64,000 nucleotides of DNA. Origin: Acrocarpospora catenulata. GTDB taxonomy: Bacteria; Actinomycetota; Actinomycetes; Streptosporangiales; Streptosporangiaceae. Below, one piece after another: positions 15,456 to 24,072 of the stretch; the first letter of the stretch is position 1, and every line of letters starts with the position of its first letter. The translations under genes were made by a program, and so were the position numbers. The notes under the pieces were generated by a model. The model did no database searches, was not told the DNA's origin, and saw only the letters and a program-made list of their open reading frames with translations. Where the stretch lies: assembly GCF_018476525.1 (NCBI RefSeq), contig NZ_JAHCST010000027.1, forward strand, positions 1 to 64,000. Reading direction: 5' to 3'.

Positions 15456-17942
15456 TTATGCACTACGAAGATCCAGAGCAATATCGAGCGCAGGGGCCGA
15501 ATGTGTCAGTCCGCCCACGGCGAGGTAATCCACCCCCGTGGCGGCGACCTCGGCCGCGTCGGCCAGGGTGAGGCCGCCGCTGGACTCCAGCCGGGCCCGC
15601 CCGCCCACCAGCCGGACCGCCTCGGCCAGCTCGGCCACGGTGAAGTTGTCCAGCAGGATCTCCTCGGCGCCCTCGGCCAGCACCGGCTCGATCTGGTCGA
15701 TCCGGTCCACCTCCACCTCGATGGGCAGCTCCGGGTACGCCTCCCGGACCGCCCGGAAGGCCGCCGCCACGCCCCCGGCGGCCACCACGTGGTTGTCCTT
15801 GATCAGGGCGGCGTCGTACAGGCCGATCCGGTGGTTGACGCCGCCGCCGCAGCGCACCGCGTACTTCTCCAGGGCGCGCAGGCCGGGGATGGTCTTGCGG
15901 GTGTCCCTGATCCGGGCGCCGGTGCCGGCCACCGCGTCCACCCAGGCGCGGGTGCGGGTGGCGATGCCGGACAGGTGGGTGAGGAAGTTGAGCGCGGTCC
16001 GCTCCATGGTGAGCATCGCCCGGGTGTGGCCGCGCACGGTCAGCAGCACGTCCCCGGCCCGCACCCGGTCGCCGTCCCTGGCCACCCGCGCCACCTCCAG
16101 ACCGGCCTGCCGGAAGACCAGCTCGGCCACCGGCAACCCGGCCACCACGCCGTCCTTCCTGACCACCACGTCGGCGGCGCACTCCTGCCCGGACGGGATG
16201 GTGGCGGCCGAGGTGACGTCCTCGCCCTCGGCCAGGTCCTCGCGCAGGGCCGCGGCGATCAGCTCGAGGACCTCCCGGGGGTCGAGCCCGGCGGCGGTCA
16301 GTTCCTCGGCGTGGTGGTCGGCGGTGGTCATGGCGAGTTCCCCGTTCTCGGTCAGGGTCACGTCGATGTGACTGAGCCAGCGGCTGTCCCGGCGCGGGAA
16401 GTCCTCCCGCCAGTGGGCGCCCCTGGTCTCCTCGCGGAGCGCGGCGGCGGCGGTGAGCGCGGTGGCCACCGTGTGCAGGTTGGTGGTCTCCCAGGATTCG
16501 GTGCAGGGCTCGACCGCGACCGGGGTCCAGCGGAAGTTCTCCAGGGCCCGGCTCACCTCGGCGAGGGAGTCGCGGCTGCGCAGCACGCCCGCGCCGCGGC
16601 TCATGAAGGTCTGCACGCGGGTTCTGGTCCGGGGGTCGATGAGGCCGGTGGGGCGCTCGTCGTCGATTTCGCCGGGTGTGGGGCGGGCCTCGATCAGGTC
16701 GGAGGCGATGCGCTCGGCGAAGACCAGGCCCTCCAGCAGGGAGTTGGAGGCCAGGCGGTTGGCGCCGTGCACGCCGGTGCAGGCCACCTCGCCGCAGGCG
16801 TACAGGCCGGGCACGGAGGTACGGCCCCGCAGGTCGGTGCGGACGCCGCCACTGGCGTAGTGCGCGGCGGGGGCGACCGGGATGGGCTCGGTGACCGGGT
16901 CGATGCCGTGTTCCCGGCAGACCGCCAGGATGGTGGGGAACCGGGACCGCCACTTGGCCTCGCCGAAGGCGGTGGCGTCCAGGTGGACGTGGTCGGCGCC
17001 GGTCTCGGCCATCCGGCGCATGATGGCCTTGGCCACCACGTCGCGGGGGGCCAGGTCGGCCAGCTCGTGCACGCCGGTCATGAAACGTTCCCCGGTGGCG
17101 TCGACCAGGACGGCGCCCTCGCCGCGTACCGCCTCGGAGACCAGCGGCTGCTGGCCGGTCGAGCCTTCGCCCAGCCAGAGCACGGTGGGGTGGAACTGGA
17201 CGAACTCGATGTCCCTGACGGTCGCCCCGGCGCGCAGCGCCAGCGCGACCCCGTCCCCGGTGGAGACCAGTGGGTTGGTGGTGGCCGCGTAGATCTGGCC
17301 CATGCCGCCGCTGGCCAGCACCACCGCCCCGGCGCGTACGGCGCCGACGCCGTCCCTGGCGCCCTCGCCCATCACGTGCAGGGTCACCCCGCGGGCGGCC
17401 CCGGTGGCGTCCTTGATCAGGTCCAGGACCAGGGCGTGTTCGATGATCTCGATGCCCGGCTGCCGCTGGGCCGCCTCGACCAGGGCCCGCTGAACCTCGG
17501 CGCCGGTGGCGTCGCCGCCCGCGTGCACGATGCGGTTGCGCCGGTGGCCGCCCTCCCGGGTCAGCTGGAGCTCCCCGTCGGCGTCCCTGTCGAACTCCGC
17601 GCCGTGCTCCATCAGGCGCTTCAGCGCGTCCGGCCCCTCGGTGACCAGGACCCGGACGGCCTCCTCGTCGCAGAGCCCGGCTCCGGCCAGCAGGGTGTCG
17701 CGCAGGTGCTCGCCGGGGGTGTCCTCGGGGTCGAGCACGGCGGCGATGCCGCCCTGGGCCCACTGGGTGGAGCCGGCCGCGAGCACGTCCTTGGTGACGA
17801 CCAGGACCCGGCCTTCGGGGGCGAGTTCGGTGTAGCGGAGCGCGACGGTGAGGCCGGCGATGCCGGAACCGACCACGACGACGTCGGCCGTCACCGTCCA
17901 GCCGGGGTCGGGTGCGGTCAGCCTGCTGGGTATCCGGGTCAT
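15456..17942 (-). CDS. NadB-NadC fusion: L-aspartate oxidase plus quinolinate phosphoribosyltransferase
   Basis: One uninterrupted 828-codon frame encodes two NAD-synthesis enzymes. Residues 1 to about 537 are L-aspartate oxidase: FAD motif VVVVGSGIAGLTVALRYTE, then STQWAQGGIAAVL, ASGGMGQIYAATTNP and EVACTGVHGANRLASNSLLE. Residues 538-828 are nicotinate-nucleotide pyrophosphorylase (NadC): RTALNFLTHLSGIATRTR, IRDTRKTIPGLRALEKYAV, GGGVNHRIGLYDAALIKDNH. There is no linker. An in-frame ATG at 16331 (MTTADHHAEEL) with GGGG about 9 nt upstream could also give free NadC. NadA is not in the window. The start is ATG 17942 after AAAGGGG. coaX follows after 7 bp and panC precedes by about 70 bp. Confidence 0.92.
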   Translation of the reverse strand: MTRIPSRLTAPDPGWTVTADVVVVGSGIAGLTVALRYTELAPEGRVLVVTKDVLAAGSTQWAQGGIAAVLDPEDTPGEHLRDTLLAGAGLCDEEAVRVLVTEGPDALKRLMEHGAEFDRDADGELQLTREGGHRRNRIVHAGGDATGAEVQRALVEAAQRQPGIEIIEHALVLDLIKDATGAARGVTLHVMGEGARDGVGAVRAGAVVLASGGMGQIYAATTNPLVSTGDGVALALRAGATVRDIEFVQFHPTVLWLGEGSTGQQPLVSEAVRGEGAVLVDATGERFMTGVHELADLAPRDVVAKAIMRRMAETGADHVHLDATAFGEAKWRSRFPTILAVCREHGIDPVTEPIPVAPAAHYASGGVRTDLRGRTSVPGLYACGEVACTGVHGANRLASNSLLEGLVFAERIASDLIEARPTPGEIDDERPTGLIDPRTRTRVQTFMSRGAGVLRSRDSLAEVSRALENFRWTPVAVEPCTESWETTNLHTVATALTAAAALREETRGAHWREDFPRRDSRWLSHIDVTLTENGELAMTTADHHAEELTAAGLDPREVLELIAAALREDLAEGEDVTSAATIPSGQECAADVVVRKDGVVAGLPVAELVFRQAGLEVARVARDGDRVRAGDVLLTVRGHTRAMLTMERTALNFLTHLSGIATRTRAWVDAVAGTGARIRDTRKTIPGLRALEKYAVRCGGGVNHRIGLYDAALIKDNHVVAAGGVAAAFRAVREAYPELPIEVEVDRIDQIEPVLAEGAEEILLDNFTVAELAEAVRLVGGRARLESSGGLTLADAAEVAATGVDYLAVGGLTHSAPALDIALDLRSA

Positions 17943-17954
17943 CGCGAGCCCCTT

Positions 17955-17969
17955 TCGTCAATATGACGA
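17955..17969. promoter_or_regulatory. Palindromic operator candidate upstream of nadBC
   Basis: TCGTCA-ATA-TGACGA is a perfect 15-bp palindrome immediately upstream of the nadBC ribosome-binding site. The GTCA-N3-TGAC core resembles the kind of site bound by NrtR-type regulators of NAD genes, but no regulator gene is present and the assignment is a hypothesis. Confidence 0.4.
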
Positions 17970-18015
17970 TAACGCCTGGGCGCACGTTTCCCGTCCCCGG
18001 GTGGCCAGATCGCCG

Positions 18016-18864
18016 TCAGCCCAGGTCAAGCACCATATTGTCGATGAGCCGGGTGGTCCCGACCTTGGCGGCCACGGCCAGCACCGCCTGCCTCCGGTAG
18101 CCCTCCCCCACGTCGGTGAACGAGGCGGGGTCCACCAGCGCCAGGTAGTCGAGCAGCAGCGGCGGATCCAGCCGGGCCGCCTCCTCCAGCACCGCCCTGG
18201 CGGCCTGCCTGATCCGCGCCGGCTCCCGCTGTACGGCTCCCGCCCGCAACGCCCGGGACAGCTCCAGCGCGGTGACCCGCTCCCTGGCCGACAGGTACCG
18301 GTTCCGGCTGGACAGCGCCAGCCCGTCCGGCTCCCGGACCGTCGGGGCCGCCACGATCTCGACCGGCACGTCCAGGTCGGCCACCATGCGCCGGATCAAC
18401 GCCAACTGCTGGGCGTCCTTCTGGCCGAAGATCGCCAGGTCCGGCTGGACCAGGTTGAAGAGCTTCAGCACCACGGTGAGGACCCCGTCGAAATGGCCGG
18501 GCCGAAACGCCCCCTCGACCACCGTGCCCATGGCGCCGGCCGAGACCGCCACCTGCCGGTCCGGCAGGTACATGTCGGCGGCGGACGGGGCGAAGACCGC
18601 CCGGACCCCCTCCTGCTCGCAGACCGCCAGGTCGGCGTCGAAGGTCCGGGGATAGCGGGAGAAGTCCTCGTTCGGGCCGAACTGGAGGGGGTTGACGAAG
18701 ATGCTCACCACCACGTGCTCGGCACGCTCCCCGGCCAGCCGGATCAGCGACCGGTGGCCCTCGTGCAGCGCCCCCATGGTCGGCACCAGCGCGTACCGGC
18801 CAGGACCGGCGACCTCCCTGGCCTTGCGCAGCTCGGCGCGGTTCCCGGCGACGATCAGGTCCAT
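18016..18864 (-). CDS. panC: Pantoate--beta-alanine ligase PanC
   Basis: This 282-aa enzyme joins pantoate and beta-alanine with ATP to make pantothenate. It has the nucleotidyltransferase HIGH-like motif VPTMGALHEGH near residue 30, SIFVNPLQFGPNEDFSRYPR, FGQKDAQQLALIRRMV, and the KMSKS-like LALSSRNRYLS near residue 187. The start is ATG 18864, overlapping the end of the DUF2520 gene by 10 bp. In mycobacteria panD follows panC; here nadBC follows instead and panD is not in the window. Confidence 0.95.
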   Translation of the reverse strand: MDLIVAGNRAELRKAREVAGPGRYALVPTMGALHEGHRSLIRLAGERAEHVVVSIFVNPLQFGPNEDFSRYPRTFDADLAVCEQEGVRAVFAPSAADMYLPDRQVAVSAGAMGTVVEGAFRPGHFDGVLTVVLKLFNLVQPDLAIFGQKDAQQLALIRRMVADLDVPVEIVAAPTVREPDGLALSSRNRYLSARERVTALELSRALRAGAVQREPARIRQAARAVLEEAARLDPPLLLDYLALVDPASFTDVGEGYRRQAVLAVAAKVGTTRLIDNMVLDLG

Positions 18865-19745
18865 ATGTTCCCTCCCAGCGCGTCCAGCAGGAGCTCGGCC
18901 GCCTCCGGTTTGAGCAGCCCGGCGGCCAGCGCCCGGTCGGCGGTCAGCCTGGCCAGCGCGATGTAGGCGTCGGCGGCCTCCGGCGCGGCCAGGATCAGCG
19001 CGTCCACATGCTTACGCACCGTCCCGGCGTCGCCCCGGACCACCGGTCCGGTGAGGCCGTTGATGCCGAGCCTGAGCACGTTGTCCAGCGCGGCGCCGAG
19101 CAGCGGCCCGAGCATGCGGCCCGGGTGCTCCACCCCGATTCTGGCCAGCAGGTCCTGCGACTCGGCGATCAGGGTGACCATGTGGTTGGCGGCCCCGGCG
19201 ATGGCCGCGTGGTAGAGCGCGCGGTCGGCCTCGGCGATCCAGACCGGCTCGCCGCCCATCTCGATCACCAGCGCCTCGGCCACCGGGCGCAGCCCGTCCG
19301 GCGCGGTCACCCCGAACGAGCAGCCGGTGAGCCGGTTGAGGTCGTCGGGGCGGCCGGTGAAGGTCATCACCGGGTGGAGCGCCAGCGGGACGGCCCCCGC
19401 CGCCACCGCCGGGGCCAGCACGCCCAGACCGTACGCCCCGCTGGCGTGTACCAGGAGCTTGCCGCGCAGGTCCGCGCCGGTGGCGGCGAGCCCGGCGACC
19501 AGGCCGGGGAGCACGTCGTCCGGCACGGTGAGCAGGACCAGTTCGGCCCGTCTGATCACGTCGTCGGGCCGGGACAGCGCCACTCCCAACGTTTCGCTCG
19601 CCCGCCGCTCGGACGCGTCGGAGACCCCACTGGCCGCCACCACCCGGTGGCCCGCCTGCGCCAGTGCGGCCCCGAGCACGGAACCGACCCGGCCGGCGCC
19701 GAGCACCCCCACGGCCAACCGTGCGGGGCGATCGCTTGTGTCCAT
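18855..19745 (-). CDS. DUF2520 Rossmann-like NAD(P)-binding protein
   Basis: This 296-aa protein has an N-terminal Rossmann motif (VGVLGAGRVGSVLGAALAQAG, residues about 10-30), a VLLTVPDDVLPGLV segment and the conserved ALHPVMTFTG. A helical C-terminal half follows (DRALYHAAIAGAANHMVTL). It belongs to the DUF2520/Rossmann-like family found before panC in actinobacteria (Rv3603c type), resembling ketopantoate or prephenate-type dehydrogenases. A role in pantothenate synthesis, perhaps as a ketopantoate reductase, is inferred from linkage only. The start is ATG 19745, six bases after GGAGG; 66 residues of upstream open frame are unsupported. First gene of the DUF2520-panC-nadBC-coaX series. Confidence 0.85.
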   Translation of the reverse strand: MDTSDRPARLAVGVLGAGRVGSVLGAALAQAGHRVVAASGVSDASERRASETLGVALSRPDDVIRRAELVLLTVPDDVLPGLVAGLAATGADLRGKLLVHASGAYGLGVLAPAVAAGAVPLALHPVMTFTGRPDDLNRLTGCSFGVTAPDGLRPVAEALVIEMGGEPVWIAEADRALYHAAIAGAANHMVTLIAESQDLLARIGVEHPGRMLGPLLGAALDNVLRLGINGLTGPVVRGDAGTVRKHVDALILAAPEAADAYIALARLTADRALAAGLLKPEAAELLLDALGGNIWT

Positions 19746-19869
19746 GCCGTCCTCCCGATCGCCAGCGTAACGGGGGGAGATGAAGAAGCACGGAAGGGAG
19801 CGGGCAAGCTGGGTTAGGGCTTGATCACTTTCCTGTCGCGTTATTGTCGCGGGCGCTGTCTGTAACGGC

Positions 19870-19916
19870 GTACCGTGCCCGCCGGGGGAGCGGGCCGGGA
19901 CGCCGCTCCACGGTAC
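19870..19916. repeat. Inverted repeat in divergent promoter region
   Basis: GTACCGTG (19870-19877) and CACGGTAC (19909-19916) are perfect inverted arms around a GC-rich 31-nt centre. They lie between the DUF2520 gene and the methyltransferase gene, which point away from each other, so this could be an operator or part of the methyltransferase leader. Confidence 0.4.
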
Positions 19917-19979
19917 CGCAAAGAATGCGCATGGCGTGGTCAACCCGCTACTCCTCGTGTCGCGATAAGGTCAGCCGTT

Positions 19980-20921
19980 GTGTGGCTCAGCTGGCGGGAG
20001 GCGATGGCCAGGGCGCTCTACGGCGCCGGCGGCTTCTACCGGCGCGAGCGCCCGCACCGGCACTTCCGGACCTCGGTCCACGTCTCGCCCGCGTTCGGCG
20101 CGGGGGTGACCCGGCTGCTGGCGCGGGTCGACCGGCGGCTCGGCGGCCCGGCCGTGCTCGACTTCGTGGACATGGGCGCGGGGGACGGCAGACTCGCCGC
20201 CCAGGTGCTGGCGGGCGCGCCGCCGGAACTGGCGGGGCGGCTCCGGGTGACCGCCGTGGACCTGTCGGACCGGCCGCGGGACCTGGACGGGCGGATCCGG
20301 TGGGCGGCGGCCGTCCCGCCGGGGGTGACGGGGCTGATCTTCGCCAACGAGTGGCTGGACAACGTGCCGCTGGACGTGGCGCGCGGGTCCCGGCTGGTGC
20401 TGGTGGACCCGGCGACCGGGGCCGAGCGGGACGGCGGGCCGCCGTCGGAGCGGGACCGGGAGTGGCTCGCCCGCTGGTGGCCGGGCGGGGAACGGGCCGA
20501 GATCGGATGGCCGCGCGACGACGCCTGGGCGGAGCTGGTCGCCGCGCTGGAGCGGGGCATGGCGGTGGCCGTGGACTACTCGCACACCCGGCAGACCAGG
20601 CCGCCGCTCGGCACGCTGACCGGCTACCGGGACGGCCAGCAGGTCGCCCCGGTGCCGGACGGCTCCCGCGACCTGACCGCGCACGTCGCGCTGGACGCCT
20701 GCGCCGCCGCCGGCGAGCGGGCCGGAGCCGCGGAAACCGTGCTCACCACCCAGCGCGAAGCCCTACGTGAGCTGGGCGTACGCGGCGCCCGCCCCCCGCT
20801 GGAACAGGCCCGCACCGACCCGGCGGGCTACCTGCGCGCGCTCAGCCTGGCCACGGCGGAGGCCGAGCTGATCGACGCCACGGGCCTGGGCGCATTCGGC
20901 TGGCTGACCCAGATACGGTAA
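19980..20921 (+). CDS. MidA/NDUFAF7-family SAM-dependent methyltransferase (DUF185)
   Basis: This 313-aa protein is of the Methyltransf_28 family. The N-terminal WREAMARALYGAGGFYRR and HFRTSVHVSPAFGAGVTRL are family hallmarks. The SAM-binding loop is FVDMGAGDGRLAAQVL near residue 60, and IFANEWLDNVPLDV is the post-I region. Mitochondrial NDUFAF7 methylates an arginine of the complex I subunit NDUFS2, the NuoD homologue. A NuoD paralogue lies 4 kb downstream here. The start chosen is GTG 19980 after ATAAGG at about 8 nt; ATG 20004 would remove the conserved WREAM segment. The KhtT-like gene follows after 5 bp, so the genes are probably co-transcribed. Confidence 0.85.
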   Translation: MWLSWREAMARALYGAGGFYRRERPHRHFRTSVHVSPAFGAGVTRLLARVDRRLGGPAVLDFVDMGAGDGRLAAQVLAGAPPELAGRLRVTAVDLSDRPRDLDGRIRWAAAVPPGVTGLIFANEWLDNVPLDVARGSRLVLVDPATGAERDGGPPSERDREWLARWWPGGERAEIGWPRDDAWAELVAALERGMAVAVDYSHTRQTRPPLGTLTGYRDGQQVAPVPDGSRDLTAHVALDACAAAGERAGAAETVLTTQREALRELGVRGARPPLEQARTDPAGYLRALSLATAEAELIDATGLGAFGWLTQIR

Positions 20922-20926
20922 ACGTC

Positions 20927-21409
20927 GTGGAAATCGAACAGACTTCACTGCCGGGGATCGGACTCAAACACGAGTTCACCACCCACACCGGCCGCCGTAT
21001 CGGCGTCGTCTCACACCGGACCGGGCGCCGGGACCTGATCATCTACGACAAGTATGACCAGGACAGCGCCTGCGAGAACATCCACCTCAACGACGACGAG
21101 GCGGACGCACTGGTGGAACTGCTCGGGGCGCCGCGCATCGTGCAGCGCCTCAACGCCCTGCACCGCGAGGTGGAGGGCCTGGTCAGCCTGCAGCTCCCGA
21201 TCACGCCGCGCTCGCCGTACGACGGGCGCACCCTCGGCGACGCCCGGGTCCGCACCAGGACCGGCGCCTCGGTGGTGGCCGTGGTCCGGGCCGGGCAGGT
21301 CCACGCCAGTCCAACACCGGACTTCCGCTTCCTGGCCGGGGATGTGGTGGTCGTGGTGGGAGACGAGGAGAACACCGCCGCCGTAGCCGACATACTGACC
21401 GACGGATAG
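20927..21409 (+). CDS. khtT: KhtT-like regulatory subunit of a cation:proton antiporter
   Basis: This 160-aa cytoplasmic protein has a C-terminal TrkA_C/RCK_C domain (about residues 75-158: YDGRTLGDARVRTRTGASVVAVVR, FRFLAGDVVVVVGDEENT). The N-terminal domain is of the KhtT type (LPGIGLKHEFTTHTGRRIGVVSH). In Bacillus, KhtT gates the KhtU K+/H+ antiporter and binds c-di-AMP. The next gene, 8 bp downstream, is a KhtU-like antiporter. The start is GTG 20927. The symbol is given by family resemblance and gene pairing. Confidence 0.8.
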   Translation: MEIEQTSLPGIGLKHEFTTHTGRRIGVVSHRTGRRDLIIYDKYDQDSACENIHLNDDEADALVELLGAPRIVQRLNALHREVEGLVSLQLPITPRSPYDGRTLGDARVRTRTGASVVAVVRAGQVHASPTPDFRFLAGDVVVVVGDEENTAAVADILTDG

Positions 21410-21417
21410 GCCGCCGC

Positions 21418-22659
21418 GTGCCCGCTCTCCTCGCCGTAAGCGCGTCCTCGGATTCGGTCGCGATCCTTTTCCTCGAACTAGGCGGAGTCATCCTCGGCCT
21501 CGGTGTGCTCGGCGCACTGGCACTGCGCGTCGGCATCTCTCCCATTCCCCTCTACCTGATCGCCGGTCTCGCCTTCGGCACGGGCGGCATCTTGCCGCTG
21601 GCCACCAGTGAGAACTTCATCGAAGTCGGCGCCGAGCTGGGCGTCATCCTGCTGCTGCTGACTCTCGGCCTGGAGTACAACGCCGACGAACTGGTGACCA
21701 GCCTCAAGAGCAACGCCCCGGGCGGCCTGGTCGACCTGGTGCTCAACGCCGCGCCGGGCGCGATCGCCGCGCTGTTGCTCGGCTGGGGGCCGGTCGCGGC
21801 CGTGGCCATGGCCGGGGTGACCTACGCCACCTCCTCCGGCATCACCGCCAAGGTCCTGTCCGACCTGGGGTGGATCGGTAACCGCGAGACCCCGGTGGTG
21901 CTCTCGCTGCTGGTCTTCGAGGACCTGACCATGGCCCTCTACCTGCCCATCCTGACCGCGCTGCTGGCCGGGGCCGGGCTGGTGACCGGCTCGATCACGG
22001 TGGCCATCGCGCTGGGCACGGTGACCGTGGTCCTGGTGATCGCGCTGCGCTTCGGCAACTGGATCGAGAAGTTCGTGGCCAGCCCCAACTCCGAGGTGCT
22101 GCTGCTGAAGGTGATCGGCCTGGCCCTGCTGGTGGCCGGCATCGCCCAGCAGCTCCAGGTCTCGGCGGCGGTCGGGGCGTTCCTGGTGGGCATCGCCCTG
22201 TCCGGGGAGCTGGCGCACGAGACGCGGGCGCTGCTGATGCCGATCAGGGACCTGTTCGCGGCGGTGTTCTTCGTCTTCTTCGGCCTGCAGACCGACCCGA
22301 CGAAGATCCTCCCGGTGGCCGGCCTGGCCGCGCTGCTCGCCCTGGCCAGCATGATCACCAAGCTGCTCACCGGCGCGTACGCGGCCCGCCGGGCCGGGAT
22401 CGCCAAGGCCGGGCGCATCCGGGCCGGTATCGCGCTCGTCCCCCGCGGTGAGTTCAACATCGTCATCGCCGGGCTGGCGGTGGCCGCCGGCGTGCACCCG
22501 GACCTGGGCCCGCTGGCCGCCGGCTACGTGCTGATCCTGGCCGCCTTCGGGCCGCTGGCGGCGCGGGGCATCCAGCCGCTGGTGAACGCCATCGCGCTGC
22601 GCAAGCAGAGCAGCCCGGTGCCGTCGGAGCGGGGCATCTCCGAAACGGGGTATCCCTAG
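21418..22659 (+). CDS. khtU: KhtU-like CPA2 cation:proton antiporter
   Basis: This 413-aa integral membrane protein has about 12 hydrophobic segments and belongs to the CPA2 monovalent cation:proton antiporter family. Features include VGISPIPLYLIAGLAFGTGG, the discontinuous-helix region VTYATSSGITAKVLSDLG, LVFEDLTMALYLPIL with the conserved acidic residue, and late GRIRAGIALVPRGEFNIVIA. It probably exchanges K+ (or Na+) for protons across the plasma membrane under control of the preceding TrkA_C protein. It lacks its own C-terminal RCK domain, consistent with a two-component antiporter. The start is GTG 21418. The stop lies 4 bp inside the convergent P450 gene. Confidence 0.85.
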   Translation: MPALLAVSASSDSVAILFLELGGVILGLGVLGALALRVGISPIPLYLIAGLAFGTGGILPLATSENFIEVGAELGVILLLLTLGLEYNADELVTSLKSNAPGGLVDLVLNAAPGAIAALLLGWGPVAAVAMAGVTYATSSGITAKVLSDLGWIGNRETPVVLSLLVFEDLTMALYLPILTALLAGAGLVTGSITVAIALGTVTVVLVIALRFGNWIEKFVASPNSEVLLLKVIGLALLVAGIAQQLQVSAAVGAFLVGIALSGELAHETRALLMPIRDLFAAVFFVFFGLQTDPTKILPVAGLAALLALASMITKLLTGAYAARRAGIAKAGRIRAGIALVPRGEFNIVIAGLAVAAGVHPDLGPLAAGYVLILAAFGPLAARGIQPLVNAIALRKQSSPVPSERGISETGYP

Positions 22660-23843
22660 ACCGACACCTGCAGCGACTCCAGGCCGCGGATCACGTAACC
22701 GGGCTTCCAGGTGGGCTCCTCGACCAGTTCCAGGTCCAGGTCGAGGAGCGCGCCGAAGGACTCGGCGAGCTCCACCCGGGCCAGCGGCGCGCCCAGGCAG
22801 AAGTGGATGCCCGCGCCGAAGGAGATGTGCGGGTTGTCGGCCCGGCCCACGTCCAGCCGGTCCGGTTCCGCGAACGCCTCAGGGTCCCGGTTGGCCGAGC
22901 CGAAGAGCAGGGCGACCTCGACGCCGCGCGGGATGCGCACCCCGCCGACCTCGATGTCCTCAAGCACCCAGCGCTCGAACATCTGGAGCGGGGTGTCGTA
23001 GCGCATCAGCTCCTCGATCGCCGCGGGCAGCAGCGAGCGGTCGGCGCGGAGCCTGGCGAGCTCGCCGGGGTTGCGGAAGAGCGACCACCAGCCGTTGCCG
23101 GTGACGTTGACGGTGGCCTCGTGCCCGGCGTTGAGCAGCAGCACACAGGTGCCGATCAGCTCGTCCTCGGTCAGCTCGACCCGGGTGAGCGCGCTGATCA
23201 GGTCGTCCCCGGGGTTCTCCCGGCGCAGGCGGCTGAGTTCGCGCAGGTAGTCGGCGAACTCCTTGGCGGCCCTGACCGCCGTGTGCTGGGCCTCCAGGGT
23301 GGGGTTGAGCTCGTACATGCCGCAGATGTCGGCCGACCAGGGCCGGAGCAGGGGGCGGTCGGTCTCGGGCACGCCGAGCATCTCGGCGATGACGGTGACC
23401 GGCAGCGGCTCGGCCACCTCGGCGATCAGGTCGCCGCCGCCGCGTTCGGCCAGGCCGCGGGCGAGTTCGGCGGCCATCGCGGCGATCCTGGGGCGGAGCG
23501 ACTCCACCATCCGGGGCGTGAACGCCTTGGAGACCTGGCGGCGCAGATGGGTGTGGACCGGGGGTTCCACGTCCAGCATGCCCGCCCTGACCACCCGCCA
23601 GAACGGTTCCTGGAAGTCCGGCTCCGCTTCCCTGCCGAACTCCTCGTGGCCGGCCACGTGCAGGTAGGACCGGCCCAGCCTGCGGTCCCTGAGCAGCGCG
23701 TTGACGTCCTCGTGGCGGGCGATCAGCCACTGTCCTGTGGGCTCGAAGAAGCTGACGGGGCGCTGGTCGCGGAGCTCCCGGTACGCCGCGTAGGGGTGGG
23801 CCACGAACTCGGGATTCCAAGGATCAAACTGCACAAAACACAT
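22656..23843 (-). CDS. Cytochrome P450
   Basis: This 395-aa soluble class I P450 shows the I-helix motif LLLNAGHEATVN near residue 240 (AGxE(A)T type), the K-helix ExxR in EELMRYD, and the heme loop FGAGIHFCLGAPLARVEL, whose Cys ligates iron near residue 345. QVSKAFTPRMVE and EPPVHTHLRRQ fit bacterial CYP families such as CYP107/CYP105, but the family and substrate cannot be set from sequence alone. No ferredoxin is adjacent. The start is ATG 23843 with no Shine-Dalgarno sequence; alternatively GTG 23834, placed exactly 7 nt after TAGCAT (23847-23842), could be a leaderless start. It is divergent from the SAM-riboswitch gene and convergent with khtU. Confidence 0.9.
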   Translation of the reverse strand: MCFVQFDPWNPEFVAHPYAAYRELRDQRPVSFFEPTGQWLIARHEDVNALLRDRRLGRSYLHVAGHEEFGREAEPDFQEPFWRVVRAGMLDVEPPVHTHLRRQVSKAFTPRMVESLRPRIAAMAAELARGLAERGGGDLIAEVAEPLPVTVIAEMLGVPETDRPLLRPWSADICGMYELNPTLEAQHTAVRAAKEFADYLRELSRLRRENPGDDLISALTRVELTEDELIGTCVLLLNAGHEATVNVTGNGWWSLFRNPGELARLRADRSLLPAAIEELMRYDTPLQMFERWVLEDIEVGGVRIPRGVEVALLFGSANRDPEAFAEPDRLDVGRADNPHISFGAGIHFCLGAPLARVELAESFGALLDLDLELVEEPTWKPGYVIRGLESLQVSV

Positions 23844-23908
23844 GCTAGAGGGCGGGATGGGTGCTGTATCCGGCGTATCCTGCCGAGAATTTCGTCGCAA
23901 CGGTGGGC

Positions 23909-23914
23909 TATAGT
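23909..23914 (+). promoter_or_regulatory. -10 box for the riboswitch transcript
   Basis: TATAGT at 23909-23914 places a transcription start near 23921, three bases before the riboswitch aptamer. No good -35 was seen at 16-18 nt spacing. Confidence 0.5.
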
Positions 23915-23920
23915 CTCGAC

Positions 23921-24072
23921 TCAGGTCATGAGTGCCAGCGCACAGCCCCGGCTTGCTGGCCGGCAACCCTCCGTCCGTGGCGGGGTGCCCCGGGTGAGGA
24001 CCGGGTCCGGCGCGGGGTGCGCCGGGCAAGCGCGGACTCCTGAGGGGGTCCCATGACCCCAGGAGGCGTCCC
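23921..24072 (+). ncRNA. SAM-IV-type riboswitch with SD-sequestering hairpin
   Basis: The stretch from GGTCATGAGTGCCAGCG (23924-23940) through CCCCGGCTTGCTGGCCGGCA and CCCTCC to GGGGTGCCCCGGGTGAGGACC (ends 24002) reproduces the SAM-IV/SAM-I core order: P1, the k-turn-like and CGGCAACC-type elements, and the closing GGTGA(G)GACC. GTCCGGCG...CGCCGGGC (about 24005-24026) is a further stem, as SAM-IV has. A hairpin pairs CTCCT with AGGAG (24037-24041/24061-24065) and GGGGTC with GACCCC (24045-24050/24055-24060), masking the AGGAGG of the next gene. GGTCATG (23924-23930) is perfectly complementary to CATGACC (24052-24058), a possible anti-sequestor. High SAM would then reduce translation. Confidence 0.85.

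Noticed and set aside
15501-17966. An 821-codon plus-strand frame opposite nadBC
   Set aside because: Antisense shadow with Gly/His/Gln-rich sequence and no domain.
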